45,077 nucleotides of DNA from an uncultured Alphaproteobacteria bacterium. GTDB taxonomy: Bacteria > Pseudomonadota > Alphaproteobacteria > Micropepsales > Micropepsaceae. The DNA lies in the NCBI GenBank assembly GCA_937865685.1, contig CALMGU010000052.1, positions 1 to 45,077 of the forward strand, in the 5' to 3' direction. The notes beneath the pieces were generated by a model. That model was not told the origin of the DNA. It did no database searches and worked only from the letters and a program-made list of their open reading frames with translations. The first letter of the stretch is position 1. Every line of letters starts with the position of its first letter. This document shows positions 9,778 through 18,178 of this stretch, one piece after another. Position numbers and translations under genes: made by a program.

Positions 9778-11373
9778 TCACATGCGGAACAGGCCGAAAC
9801 GGGGCGCGGCCGGAATCGGAGCGTTCAACGTCGCGGCGAAGGCGAGGCCCAGCACATCGCGAGTCTGCACCGGATCGATAATGCCGTCATCCCACATCCG
9901 CGCCGTGGCGTAATAAGGATTGCCTTCGTCTTCGTATTTCTGGCGCACCGGCGCTTTGAAGGCTTCGGCTTCTTCCTTGGTCCAGCGGTCCGCGTCGCGG
10001 TGCACCGTGGCCAGCACCGACGCCGCCTGCTCGCCGCCCATCACGCTGATGCGGCTGTTGGGCCAGGTGAACAGGAACCGGGGCGAATAGGCCCTGCCGC
10101 ACATGCCGTAATTGCCCGCGCCGAAACTGCCGCCGATCAGGACGGTGATCTTGGGCACCGTCGCGGTGGCCACCGCCGTCACCAGCTTGGCGCCATCCTT
10201 GGCGATGCCGCCCGCTTCATATTTGCCGCCCACCATGAAGCCGGAGACATTCTGCAGGAACAGCAGCGGAATCCGGCGCTGGCAGGCCAGTTCGATGAAA
10301 TGGGCGCCCTTGAGCGCGCTTTCAGAGAAGAGCACGCCGTTATTGGCCAGGATCGCCACAGGCATGCCCCAGATATGGGCAAAGCCGCAGACCAGGGTCG
10401 AGCCATACAGCGGCTTGAATTCATGCATGTCGGAGCCATCGACAATGCGGGCGATCACTTCGCGCACGTCATAAGGCGCGCGTACGTCGCGGGGAATGAT
10501 TCCGTACAGGTCGGCGGCGTCGAATTTCGGCGGGCGAACCCTGCCCAGCGCAACATCGGCTTTGCGCGCCGCACCCAAAGTGCCCACGATCTGCCGCAAG
10601 ATCAGCAATGCCTGTTCGTCATCCTCCGCGACATGATCCACCACGCCGGATTTGCGGCCATGGACTTCCGCGCCGCCCAGATCCTCAGCGGAAATCACTT
10701 CGCCCGTCGCCGCCTTCACCAAAGGCGGGCCGGCGAGAAAGATGGTGCCCTGCCCCCGCACGATGATGCTTTCATCCGACATGGCCGGGACATAGGCCCC
10801 GCCCGCCGTGCAGCTTCCCATCACGCAGGCGATCTGGGCGATCCCGTCCGCCGACATCCGGGCCTGGTTGAAGAAGATGCGGCCGAAATGATCGCGGTCG
10901 GGAAAGACTTCCGCCTGATGCGGCAGGTTGGCGCCGCCGCTGTCCACCAGATAAAGACAGGGCAGCCGGTTCTGCTGCGCGATCTCCTGCGCCCGCAGAT
11001 GTTTCTTCACCGTCATGGGGAAATAGGCGCCGCCTTTCACCGTGGCGTCATTGGCCGCGATCATCACCTCGCGCCCCATCACCCGGCCGATGCCTGCGAT
11101 GATGCCGGCACCGGGCGCCTCGCCGCCATAAAGCCCGTTCGCCGCCAGGGCACCGATTTCCAGGAAAGGCGAGCCGGGATCGAGCAGGCGGTTCACCCGC
11201 TCGCGGGGCAGAAGCTTGCCCCGCGCCGTATGTTTCTGGCGGGCGGATTCCGAACCGCCCAGCGCCGCCTTGGCGGTCTGTGCCCTCAAATCCTCGGCCA
11301 GCGCGCGATTATGCGCCGCGTTCGTCGTGAAAGCCTCGCTCTGGCGGTCGATCAGCGACGACAGGATTGTCAT
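9778..11373 (-). CDS. mccB: Methylcrotonyl-CoA carboxylase, carboxyltransferase beta subunit
   Basis: 531 residues, normal length for MccB. The two crotonase-like halves of acyl-CoA carboxyltransferases are visible: [23 protein letters not shown] (in parts), [31 protein letters not shown] (in parts), then [42 protein letters not shown]. The phrase [11 protein letters not shown] and the [15 protein letters not shown] loop are typical of methylcrotonyl rather than propionyl carboxylases. It transfers the carboxyl group from biotin on MccA to methylcrotonyl-CoA. ATG 11373 overlaps the ivd stop (ATGA); the longer frame to 11475 lies inside ivd and is not used. Confidence 0.94.
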   Translation of the reverse strand: MTILSSLIDRQSEAFTTNAAHNRALAEDLRAQTAKAALGGSESARQKHTARGKLLPRERVNRLLDPGSPFLEIGALAANGLYGGEAPGAGIIAGIGRVMGREVMIAANDATVKGGAYFPMTVKKHLRAQEIAQQNRLPCLYLVDSGGANLPHQAEVFPDRDHFGRIFFNQARMSADGIAQIACVMGSCTAGGAYVPAMSDESIIVRGQGTIFLAGPPLVKAATGEVISAEDLGGAEVHGRKSGVVDHVAEDDEQALLILRQIVGTLGAARKADVALGRVRPPKFDAADLYGIIPRDVRAPYDVREVIARIVDGSDMHEFKPLYGSTLVCGFAHIWGMPVAILANNGVLFSESALKGAHFIELACQRRIPLLFLQNVSGFMVGGKYEAGGIAKDGAKLVTAVATATVPKITVLIGGSFGAGNYGMCGRAYSPRFLFTWPNSRISVMGGEQAASVLATVHRDADRWTKEEAEAFKAPVRQKYEDEGNPYYATARMWDDGIIDPVQTRDVLGLAFAATLNAPIPAAPRFGLFRM

Positions 11374-12527
11374 GTGCCGATCAGCTCCCGCCCGATCAGG
11401 AAGCGGCGGATTTCGTTGGTGCCCGCACCGATGTCGTAAAGCTTGGCATCGCGCAGGAAACGCTCCACCGGCCAATCCTTGGTATAGCCCGCCCCGCCCA
11501 GGGCCTGAATCGCTTCCAGCGATGTCTTCACCGCATTCTCCGACGCCAGCAGGATCGCGCCCGCCGCGTCGAAGCGTGTGGTCCGCCCCCGGTCGCAGGC
11601 CCGCGCCACGGCATAGACATAGGCGCGGGCGGAATTCAGCGCCACATACATGTCCGCGATCTTGGCCTGCATCAGCTGGAAATTGCCGATGGGCTGGCCG
11701 AACTGCTTGCGTTCGCGCACATAAGGCAGCACCACGTCCAGACAGGCCTGCATGATGCCCAGCGGTCCCGCAGACAGCACCACCCGTTCATAATCCAGAC
11801 CGGACATCAGCACTTTGACGCCATTGCCTTCGCCGCCCATCACGGCCTCCGCGGGGACTTCGCAATCCTGGAACACCAGCTCTCCGGTATCGCTGCCCCG
11901 CATGCCCATCTTGTCCAGCTTCTGGGAGGTCGAGAAGCCTTTCATCTGCTTTTCGATCAGGAAGGCGGTGATGCCCTTGGGCCCCGCAATCATGTCGGTC
12001 TTGGCATAGACCACCAGCACATCGGCTTCCGGCGCATTGGTGATCCAGAATTTGGTGCCGTTCAGGACATAGCGGTCATTGCCCTTCTTCTCGGCCTTCA
12101 GCCGCATCGAAACCACATCCGAGCCTGACCCCGCTTCCGACATGGCGAGCGATCCCACATAGTCGCCGGAAATCAGCTTGGGCAGGTAGCGCGCTTTCTG
12201 TTCCGGGCTGCCCCAGCGGCGGATCTGGTTGATGCAGAGATTGGAATGGGCGCCATAACTCAGCCCTACCGACGCGGAGCCCCGCGAAACCTCTTCCATC
12301 GCCACGGCATGTTCGAGATAACCCATCCCCAGCCCGCCGAACTCTTCTTCCACGGTGATGCCGTGCAGGCCCAGCGCCCCCATCTTGGGCCACAAATGGC
12401 GGGGGAATTTGTTGGTAGCATCGACGTCCGCGGCGATGGGCGCGATCTCGTCGGAGGTAAACCGGCGCACCGTCTCGCGCATCATCTCGGCGGTTTCGCC
12501 AAGGCCGAAATCCAATTGTCCGCTCAT
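11370..12527 (-). CDS. ivd: Isovaleryl-CoA dehydrogenase
   Basis: 385-residue FAD-dependent acyl-CoA dehydrogenase converting isovaleryl-CoA to 3-methylcrotonyl-CoA in leucine breakdown, with electrons passed to ETF. The flavin-binding blocks [15 protein letters not shown] and [17 protein letters not shown] are present, as are [17 protein letters not shown] and the catalytic glutamate E247 in [16 protein letters not shown] glutamate at this place, not further downstream, plus [21 protein letters not shown] and [12 protein letters not shown], is as in IVD proteins. It overlaps the thioesterase stop by ATGA, in the middle of the operon. Confidence 0.94.
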   Translation of the reverse strand: MSGQLDFGLGETAEMMRETVRRFTSDEIAPIAADVDATNKFPRHLWPKMGALGLHGITVEEEFGGLGMGYLEHAVAMEEVSRGSASVGLSYGAHSNLCINQIRRWGSPEQKARYLPKLISGDYVGSLAMSEAGSGSDVVSMRLKAEKKGNDRYVLNGTKFWITNAPEADVLVVYAKTDMIAGPKGITAFLIEKQMKGFSTSQKLDKMGMRGSDTGELVFQDCEVPAEAVMGGEGNGVKVLMSGLDYERVVLSAGPLGIMQACLDVVLPYVRERKQFGQPIGNFQLMQAKIADMYVALNSARAYVYAVARACDRGRTTRFDAAGAILLASENAVKTSLEAIQALGGAGYTKDWPVERFLRDAKLYDIGAGTNEIRRFLIGRELIGT

Positions 12528-12910
12528 GACTTCTCCTTCTCCACCGGGCGCGGCTTGCGATCCTCGTCGATGGCGACAAAGGTGAAGCAGGCTTCCGTCA
12601 CCTTGGCGCAGCGGTCGCTGTCCCGGTCGCGCTGCCAGGCTTCCACGGCGATCTTCATCGACGAGCGGCCCACCGAAATCACCTTGGCATAGACCGAGAC
12701 TTCGTCGCCCACATGCACGGGATGATGAAAGGCCACCGCATCCACCGCCACCGTCACGGCGCGGCCGGCGCTCCGCCGGGATGCGACATTACCCGCCGCC
12801 AAATCCATCATGCTCATCAGCCATCCGCCGAAAATATCGCCATAGAAATTGGCGTCGGCCGGCATCGCCGTCACGCGGATCGCCGGTTGCTGGTCGGGCG
12901 GCTTGGTCAA
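12524..12910 (-). CDS. Hot-dog acyl-CoA thioesterase (YciA-like)
   Basis: 128-residue single hot-dog thioesterase of the YciA/acyl-CoA hydrolase type. The family block [24 protein letters not shown] carries the conserved Asn/Asp-Gly-Asp region (read in parts [13 protein letters not shown] and [11 protein letters not shown]). [22 protein letters not shown] follows in the same way. The start is TTG 12910, overlapping the E2 gene stop (TTGA); the nearest ATG (12865) would remove the conserved N-terminal strand. The protein hydrolyses acyl-CoA to free acid and CoA. Its place between BCKDH and IVD suggests it relieves CoA sequestration when branched acyl-CoAs build up. That role is inference. Confidence 0.86.
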   Translation of the reverse strand: MTKPPDQQPAIRVTAMPADANFYGDIFGGWLMSMMDLAAGNVASRRSAGRAVTVAVDAVAFHHPVHVGDEVSVYAKVISVGRSSMKIAVEAWQRDRDSDRCAKVTEACFTFVAIDEDRKPRPVEKEKS

Positions 12911-14136
12911 TGGGCACCGTCGATGAAGATCAAGGCGGGACGCTCCATCAGGCGCTTGAGGCGCTGGATGAAGCTGGCCGCATCATAGCCGTCCACGATG
13001 CGATGGTCGAACGAAGACGACAGGTTCATCACCTTGCGCCGGGTCAGGAAGGCCCCCTCGATCACGGGCCGCTCGGTGAGCTTGTTGGGGCCGATGATTG
13101 CGACTTCGGGATGATTGATGATGGGCGTGGCGGCGATGCCGCCCATCGCGCCCAGGCTGGTCAGGGTGATGGTCGATCCGGAAAGCTCCTCGCGCGCGGC
13201 GCTGCCGTTCCGCGCCGCCTCGGTCACCCGAACAAGCTCGCGGGCGCAATCCCACAGATCGCGGGTCTCGGCATGGCGGACCACCGGCACCATCAGGCCG
13301 TTCGGGGTCTGAGTGGCGATGCCGACATGGATGGCGGCATAGCGCTTCAGGACCCCGGCACCTTCGTCATAATGGGCATTGATGCTGGGGAATTCGGGCA
13401 ACAGCCGGACCATCGCCTGCATGAAGAATGGCAGGAGAGTCAGTTTGGGTTGGCCCTGCTTGCGGCCGGCATTGAGTTCGGCGCGCAGGCCTTCCAATTC
13501 GGTGAGATCGAATTCCTCGACATAGGCGAAGTGCGGAATCTGCCGCTTGGATTGCGCCATCCGGTCCGCGATCTTGCGGCGCATCCCAACCAGCTTGATC
13601 TCTTCGATGGCGTCGCGGGGCGCGGCACCGCGAGACGGCGTCCCGCCGCCGCTGCGCTGCCGCTCCAGATCTTCCACCAGGATGCGTCCCCTGGGGCCGG
13701 TGCCCCGCACATCTTCCAGCCGGATGCCCCATTCGCGAGCCCGCCGCCGGGTGGCCGGTGAAGCGGTGGGATCGGGATTGACGGGGGCGGCAGGCGGCGC
13801 AAGCGGGGTCTCCGCCGCGCGGGCATTCTGCGCCACATCCTGTTCCGCCTTGGCTTGTTCCGGCTCGGCCTGGCGCGCTTCGGCCGGCGCTTCGCCCGCC
13901 ACATCCAGTTCCACCAGCACCGCGCCCACCGGCGCCATGCTGCCCACATCGCCATGGATCGCCGTCACCGTGCCTTCGACCGGCGAGGTCATGTCCACCG
14001 TGGCCTTGTCGGTCATCACGTCCAGCAGCGGGCCGTCTTCGGCGATGTGATCGCCCGGCTTCACATGCCAGGCGGTGATTTCCGCTTCGGCCACGCCTTC
14101 GCCGATATCGGGGAGACGGAACAGGTAGCGGCCCAT
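12907..14136 (-). CDS. bkdB: Branched-chain 2-oxoacid dehydrogenase E2 (dihydrolipoyl acyltransferase)
   Basis: 409 residues. One lipoyl domain spans about 1-80, with the lipoyl lysine K44 in MTDKATVDM. An Ala/Pro/Glu-rich linker follows, then a peripheral subunit-binding domain (ATRRRAREWGIRLEDVRGTG, then GRILVEDLE) and the catalytic acyltransferase core. The core ends in DHRIVDGYDAASF, where H378 and D382 form the HxxxDG active site. The enzyme transfers the branched acyl group from E1 to CoA. A branched-chain role is assigned from E1 similarity and the downstream leucine genes. No E3 lipoamide dehydrogenase gene is present in the window. One base separates it from the E1beta stop. Confidence 0.93.
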   Translation of the reverse strand: MGRYLFRLPDIGEGVAEAEITAWHVKPGDHIAEDGPLLDVMTDKATVDMTSPVEGTVTAIHGDVGSMAPVGAVLVELDVAGEAPAEARQAEPEQAKAEQDVAQNARAAETPLAPPAAPVNPDPTASPATRRRAREWGIRLEDVRGTGPRGRILVEDLERQRSGGGTPSRGAAPRDAIEEIKLVGMRRKIADRMAQSKRQIPHFAYVEEFDLTELEGLRAELNAGRKQGQPKLTLLPFFMQAMVRLLPEFPSINAHYDEGAGVLKRYAAIHVGIATQTPNGLMVPVVRHAETRDLWDCARELVRVTEAARNGSAAREELSGSTITLTSLGAMGGIAATPIINHPEVAIIGPNKLTERPVIEGAFLTRRKVMNLSSSFDHRIVDGYDAASFIQRLKRLMERPALIFIDGAH

Positions 14137-14137
14137 C

Positions 14138-15151
14138 CTAATCCTCCATCGCCTGTTTCAGCGCCTTCGCCACCCGCGCCGGTCCCGGAAAATAATCCCA
14201 TTCAAAGGCGTGCGGATAGGGCGTGTCCCAGCCGGTGACGCGGCGGATGGGGCTTTTGAGATGGAAGAAACAGCGTTCCTGCACGAGCGCCGACAGTTCC
14301 GAGCCGAAGCCGGCAAAGCGCGAGGCTTCATGCACGATCACGCAACGCCCGGTCTTGGTCACCGATGCCACAATGGCTTCGACATCCAGGGGGACGATGG
14401 AGCGCAGATCGATCAGTTCGGCATCGATGCCGGATTCCTCGATGGCCGCGTTTGCGACATGCACCATGGTGCCATAGGCCAGAACCGTGACGGCGCGGCC
14501 TTCGCGCACCGTCGCCGCCTTGCCCAGCGGCACCACATAATGACCTTCCGGCACGTCGGAGAGCGGATGGCTGGCCCAGGTCTTCACCTGACGGTCGTGA
14601 TGGCCGTCGAAAGGGCCATTATAGATGCGCTTGGGCTCCAGGAAGATCACCGGATCGTTGCTTTCGATGGCCGCGATCAGCAGCCCCTTGGCATCATACG
14701 GATTGGACGGGATCACGGTGCAAAGCCCGGTGACGTGCGCGAAAAGGGCTTCCGGGCTCTGGCTATGGGTCTGGCCGCCGAAAATGCCGCCGCCATAGGG
14801 CGCGCGCACGGTGATGGGCGCCCAGAATTCGCCGCCGGAGCGATAGCGCAGCCGCGCCGCTTCGGACACCAGCTGATCGAAGGCGGGCAGGATGTAATCG
14901 GCGAACTGAATTTCCGCCACGGGGCGAAGGCCATAAGCGCCCATGCCGATGGCGGTGGCGATGATGCCGCCTTCCGAAATCGGCGTGTCGAAGCAGCGCT
15001 TCTCGCCATGCTTTCTCTGCAAGCCTTCGGTGACGCGGAAGACGCCGCCGAAATAGCCCACATCCTCGCCGAAGATCAGCACATCGGGATCCTGGCTCAG
15101 TTTCACGTCGAGCGCGGAGTTGAGCGCTTGGATCATGGACATGGTGGCCAT
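14138..15151 (-). CDS. bkdA2: Branched-chain 2-oxoacid dehydrogenase E1 beta subunit
   Basis: 337 residues of the transketolase-like E1beta family, forming the alpha2beta2 decarboxylase with the next gene. It opens MSMIQALNSALDVKLSQDPD, then VLIFGEDVGYFGGVFRVTEG with the ThDP-activating glutamate. It continues with DTPISEGGIIATAIGMGAYG, RAPYGGGIFGGQTHSQSPE, FLEPKRIYNG and the C-terminal domain with VHEASRFAGFGSE. The frame runs on to 15538, but ATG 15151 is preceded by GGGAG at proper distance and sits two bases from the E1alpha stop. ATG 15142 is an alternative start. Confidence 0.93.
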   Translation of the reverse strand: MATMSMIQALNSALDVKLSQDPDVLIFGEDVGYFGGVFRVTEGLQRKHGEKRCFDTPISEGGIIATAIGMGAYGLRPVAEIQFADYILPAFDQLVSEAARLRYRSGGEFWAPITVRAPYGGGIFGGQTHSQSPEALFAHVTGLCTVIPSNPYDAKGLLIAAIESNDPVIFLEPKRIYNGPFDGHHDRQVKTWASHPLSDVPEGHYVVPLGKAATVREGRAVTVLAYGTMVHVANAAIEESGIDAELIDLRSIVPLDVEAIVASVTKTGRCVIVHEASRFAGFGSELSALVQERCFFHLKSPIRRVTGWDTPYPHAFEWDYFPGPARVAKALKQAMED

Positions 15152-15153
15152 GG

Positions 15154-16380
15154 TCAGACTCCCAGTTCGCCGCGCTGTTCGCGCACGCGCCAGTCGGGCG
15201 ATTCGAACACGCCTTCGAACATTTCGGAGACGGGCGGCTTGGACTTGCCCAAAGTGCCCACGGCCTCGCCCGTCTTGGCGGCGCTGCGCACCGTTTCGGT
15301 CAGTTCCGCTTCGCATTGGACATGCCGCGCTTCGTCCCATTCGCCCAGGCTGGAAAGATGCGCCTTCAATCGCTGGATGGGATCGCCCAGCGGCCAGTTC
15401 AGCGCCTCTTCCGCGGGCCGATAGCGCGTGGGATCGTCGCTGGTGGAATGAGCCGCCACGCGATAGGTGAAGAATTCGATCAGGGTGGCGCCCAGATTGG
15501 CGCGGGCACGGGCCACGGCCCATTCCGTCGCCGCCCACACCGCCAGGAAATCATTGCCGTCGACGCGAAGGCCCGGCAGGCCATAACCGGCCGCCTTGGC
15601 GGCGAAAGTGGCTTCGTCCGCGCCCGCGATGCCCGCATAGGACGAGATCGCCCATTGATTGTTGGTGACGCAGAGAATGACGGGCGCGTGATAGACCGAC
15701 GCGAAGGTCAGCGCTTCATGGAAGTCGCCCTCCGCGGTCGAGCCTTCGCCGATATAGGCCAGCGCCAAACTGTCGTCTTTCCTATAAGCGCTGGCCATCG
15801 CCCAGCCCACTGCGTGACCGAACCGGCTGCCGAGATTTCCGGACAGCGAATAAAAGCCGTAATCGCGCGCCGAATAGAGAATGGGCAGCTGGCGGCCCTT
15901 GAGCGGATCTTTTTCGTTGGAGAAAATCTGGTTGACCAGATCGGTGAGCGGATAGCCCCGCGCCGTCAGCCAGGAGAGCACGCGGTAGGTGGGAAAGCAC
16001 ATGTCGCGCGGCCCCAACACCATGGATTGCGCCGCGCCGATGGCTTCCTCGCCGGTGGATTTCATGAAGAAGCTGGTCTTGCCCTGGCGATGGGAGCGGA
16101 ACATCCGGTCTTCGAAGGTCCGGGTCAGCATCATGGCGCGCAGGCCATGGCGCAGCTGGTCGGGCGTGATATCCGGCACCCAGGGACCAACCGCGTGGCC
16201 CTGATCGTCCAGCACCCGGATCACGCCATGGGCGGTCTGGCGGAAAATTTCGGAGGACGCGCCCGCATCAGGGTCCGGGCGGGGGACCGCGCCGGGGGGC
16301 GGAATGACCAGATGGCTGAAATCCGGCTGGTCGCCGGGACGCGCGGACGGTTCGGGAATATGAAGATCGAAAGGACACAC
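15154..16380 (-). CDS. bkdA1: Branched-chain 2-oxoacid dehydrogenase E1 alpha subunit
   Basis: About 408 residues, first gene of the operon. It decarboxylates 2-oxoisovalerate, 2-oxoisocaproate and 2-oxo-3-methylvalerate with ThDP. Visible are LHIPEPSARPGDQPDFSHL (typical Bkd N-terminus), FMKSTGEEAIGAAQ, DMCFPTYR, DPLKGRQLPI, and the ThDP motif from GEGSTAEGDFHEAL to TNNQWAI (about 211-245). THE C-terminus ends QRGELGV as in Pseudomonas BkdA1. Two starts are possible: GTG 16380 with GGGGG eight bases upstream, preferred here, or TTG 16395. Both leave the family N-terminus intact. It is divergent from the Lrp-type gene. Confidence 0.93.
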   Translation of the reverse strand: MCPFDLHIPEPSARPGDQPDFSHLVIPPPGAVPRPDPDAGASSEIFRQTAHGVIRVLDDQGHAVGPWVPDITPDQLRHGLRAMMLTRTFEDRMFRSHRQGKTSFFMKSTGEEAIGAAQSMVLGPRDMCFPTYRVLSWLTARGYPLTDLVNQIFSNEKDPLKGRQLPILYSARDYGFYSLSGNLGSRFGHAVGWAMASAYRKDDSLALAYIGEGSTAEGDFHEALTFASVYHAPVILCVTNNQWAISSYAGIAGADEATFAAKAAGYGLPGLRVDGNDFLAVWAATEWAVARARANLGATLIEFFTYRVAAHSTSDDPTRYRPAEEALNWPLGDPIQRLKAHLSSLGEWDEARHVQCEAELTETVRSAAKTGEAVGTLGKSKPPVSEMFEGVFESPDWRVREQRGELGV

Positions 16381-16395
16381 GGCCGGAGCCCCCAA

Positions 16396-16531
16396 AAGCG
16401 TTTGGTGTCTAAACGAACGACGCCAAATAGGGTGTCACGGCTGGCTGGGATTAAAATTGCTATTTTTGCTGCTTATGGCTCTGGTTTAGAATATCATTCT
16501 CCAAGATCAATGAATCTTAGGATGACATTCC
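16396..16531. promoter_or_regulatory. Divergent bkd / lrp-type control region with Lrp-like palindrome
   Basis: Intergenic region between bkdA1 and the Lrp-type regulator, with an AT-rich core (16450-16525). At 16487-16501 lies TAGAATATCATTCTC, containing the perfect inverted repeat AGAAT-ATC-ATTCT. It fits the known 15-base Lrp consensus (YAGHAWATTWTDCTR) at 13 of 15 places by eye. A TAGAAT that could be a -10 for the regulator gene overlaps it, with a TTGCTG 15 bases upstream, so autoregulation is plausible. The site is 30 bases from the regulator ATG and about 107 from the bkdA1 GTG. Confidence 0.55.
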
Positions 16532-16984
16532 ATGGATGATATCGATCTAAAAATTCTGCGGAATCTCCAGGATTCGCCGGGCATCTCGATGGTGGAACTG
16601 GCGCTGGCGGTCGGCCTCTCCCATACGCCCTGTTGGCGGCGGGTGAAGCGGCTGGAAGAAATCGGCGCCATTCGCGAGCGCGCCGTGATCCTCAACCCCG
16701 ACGTGATGGGCCTTAGCGTCACCGTGCTGGCCAATGTCCGCCTGAAAGCCCATGACGAAGACACGCTCAACGCGTTCGAGCAGGCGGCGCGGGAACGGCC
16801 GGAAATCGTGGAATGTTTCAGCATGGGCGGCGAAAGCGACTATGCCGTGCGCATGGTGGTGGCCAGCATCGATGCCTATGAGCATCTTTTGAAGAAGGTG
16901 CTGCTGCATTTTCCCGGCGTGGCGGAGGTCCATTCCCATTTCGCCTTGAAATGCGTCAAGAACACGACCCGTCTGCCGATCTGA
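16532..16984 (+). CDS. Lrp/AsnC family regulator, BkdR-like
   Basis: 150 residues with an N-terminal AsnC-type helix-turn-helix (DLKILRNLQDSPGISMVELA, then VGLSHTPCWRRVKRLEEIG) and a C-terminal RAM ligand-binding domain (VLANVRLKAHDED, then GESDYAVRMVV, then PGVAEVHSHFALK). Lrp-family proteins bind amino acids and wrap DNA. In Pseudomonas, BkdR, an Lrp homologue divergent from bkd, activates it in response to branched-chain amino acids. The same divergent layout here supports that role. Two plus-strand genes for acyl-CoA oxidation follow and may be co-transcribed. Confidence 0.92.
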   Translation: MDDIDLKILRNLQDSPGISMVELALAVGLSHTPCWRRVKRLEEIGAIRERAVILNPDVMGLSVTVLANVRLKAHDEDTLNAFEQAARERPEIVECFSMGGESDYAVRMVVASIDAYEHLLKKVLLHFPGVAEVHSHFALKCVKNTTRLPI

Positions 16985-17035
16985 CATGGAAGCAGGTCCA
17001 CGACTGGGATTAAGCTGAAGCCTAGCGAGGTACGC

Positions 17036-18178
17036 ATGCTCCTGAACGAAACCCAGCAAGCCATTCAAGGTTCCGTCCGCGCCTTCGCGCAGGAACGCAT
17101 TCGCCCCAAGGCGCGCGATTTCGAGAAAGCGGGCGGCTATCCCAGGGAGTTGTTCGAGGAATTGGCGGCGCTGGGCCTGATGGGCATGGTGGTGCCGGAG
17201 GAGATGGGCGGCACAGGCGCCGACACCGTCTCTTATGCGGTGTCCTTGATCGAACTGGCGGCGGCGGACGGCCCGCTCTCCACCATCGTCAGTGTACAGA
17301 ATAGTCTGGTCGCCTCCGGCCTGGTGAGGAGCGGCAGCCCGGCCCAGCGCGAGCGCTTCCTGCCCGGCCTGGTATCGGGCAAGATCATCGGCGCTTTCGC
17401 GCTGACCGAAGCCGATGCCGGATCGGATGCCGGCGCGATCCGGAGCCGCGCCACCCGCCAGGGCAATGGCTATGTGCTGAACGGCACCAAGCAATTCATC
17501 TCCTCGGGCAAGACCGCGAGCCTCACCCTCGCCTTCGCGGTGACAGATCCCGACAAGGGCAAACGCGGCATCAGCGCCTTTCTCATTCCCACCGACCGGC
17601 CCGGCTATCATGTGGACAAGGTGGAACATAAGCTGGGCCAGGCCGCGTCCGACACCTGCGCGCTTCGTTTCGACAATCTGGCGCTGGAAGGCGATCTGCG
17701 TCTGGGCGAGGAAGGCCAGGGCTATGCCATCGCGCTGGCCAATCTGGAAGCGGGCCGCATCGGGGTGGGCGCGCAGAGCGTCGGCATGGCGCGCGCCGCG
17801 CTGGAGACTGCGATCCAATATGCCCGCGAGCGAAAGAGCTTCGGCAAATATATCATTGAGCATCAGGCCGTGGGCTTCCGGCTGGCGGACCTGTCGGCGC
17901 GGCTGAAAGCGGCGGAGCAATTGGTGCTGCATGCGGCGGCCCGGAAGGACGCGGGCCTGCCCGCGCTCACCGAAGCCTCGATGGCCAAGCTGGTGGCCTC
18001 GGAAACCGCTGAAACCGTCTGCTCCGGCGCGATCCAGACCTTGGGCGGCTATGGCTATCTGGAGGAATTCGGCCTGGCCAAAATCTACCGCGATGTGCGG
18101 GTGTGCCAGATCTATGAAGGCACGTCCGACATCCAGCGGATGGTGATCGCCCGCGCATTGGAAAAAGGTGACGCATGA
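17036..18178 (+). CDS. Acyl-CoA dehydrogenase (short/branched-chain type)
   Basis: 380-residue FAD-dependent acyl-CoA dehydrogenase. The three-domain layout is visible: an N-terminal helical domain (VPEEMGGTGADTVSYA), the flavin sheet (GAFALTEADAGSDAGAI and YVLNGTKQFISSG), and the C-terminal helical domain. The latter has LEAGRIGVGAQSVGMA, the usual place of the catalytic glutamate, then ARERKSFGKYI and QTLGGYGYLEEF. It resembles short-chain and 2-methylbutyryl-CoA enzymes. Location after the BkdR-like gene suggests isobutyryl- or 2-methylbutyryl-CoA from valine or isoleucine as substrate, which is inference. ATG 17036 has GCGAGG upstream; the next gene overlaps by ATGA. Confidence 0.88.
   Translation: MLLNETQQAIQGSVRAFAQERIRPKARDFEKAGGYPRELFEELAALGLMGMVVPEEMGGTGADTVSYAVSLIELAAADGPLSTIVSVQNSLVASGLVRSGSPAQRERFLPGLVSGKIIGAFALTEADAGSDAGAIRSRATRQGNGYVLNGTKQFISSGKTASLTLAFAVTDPDKGKRGISAFLIPTDRPGYHVDKVEHKLGQAASDTCALRFDNLALEGDLRLGEEGQGYAIALANLEAGRIGVGAQSVGMARAALETAIQYARERKSFGKYIIEHQAVGFRLADLSARLKAAEQLVLHAAARKDAGLPALTEASMAKLVASETAETVCSGAIQTLGGYGYLEEFGLAKIYRDVRVCQIYEGTSDIQRMVIARALEKGDA

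Noticed and set aside
7902..11439. Very long plus-strand open frames opposite mccA and mccB (659 and 583 codons)
   Set aside because: They are antisense shadows of high-GC genes whose minus-strand products are complete and recognisable; the plus-strand translations are Arg/His/Gln-rich and match nothing.
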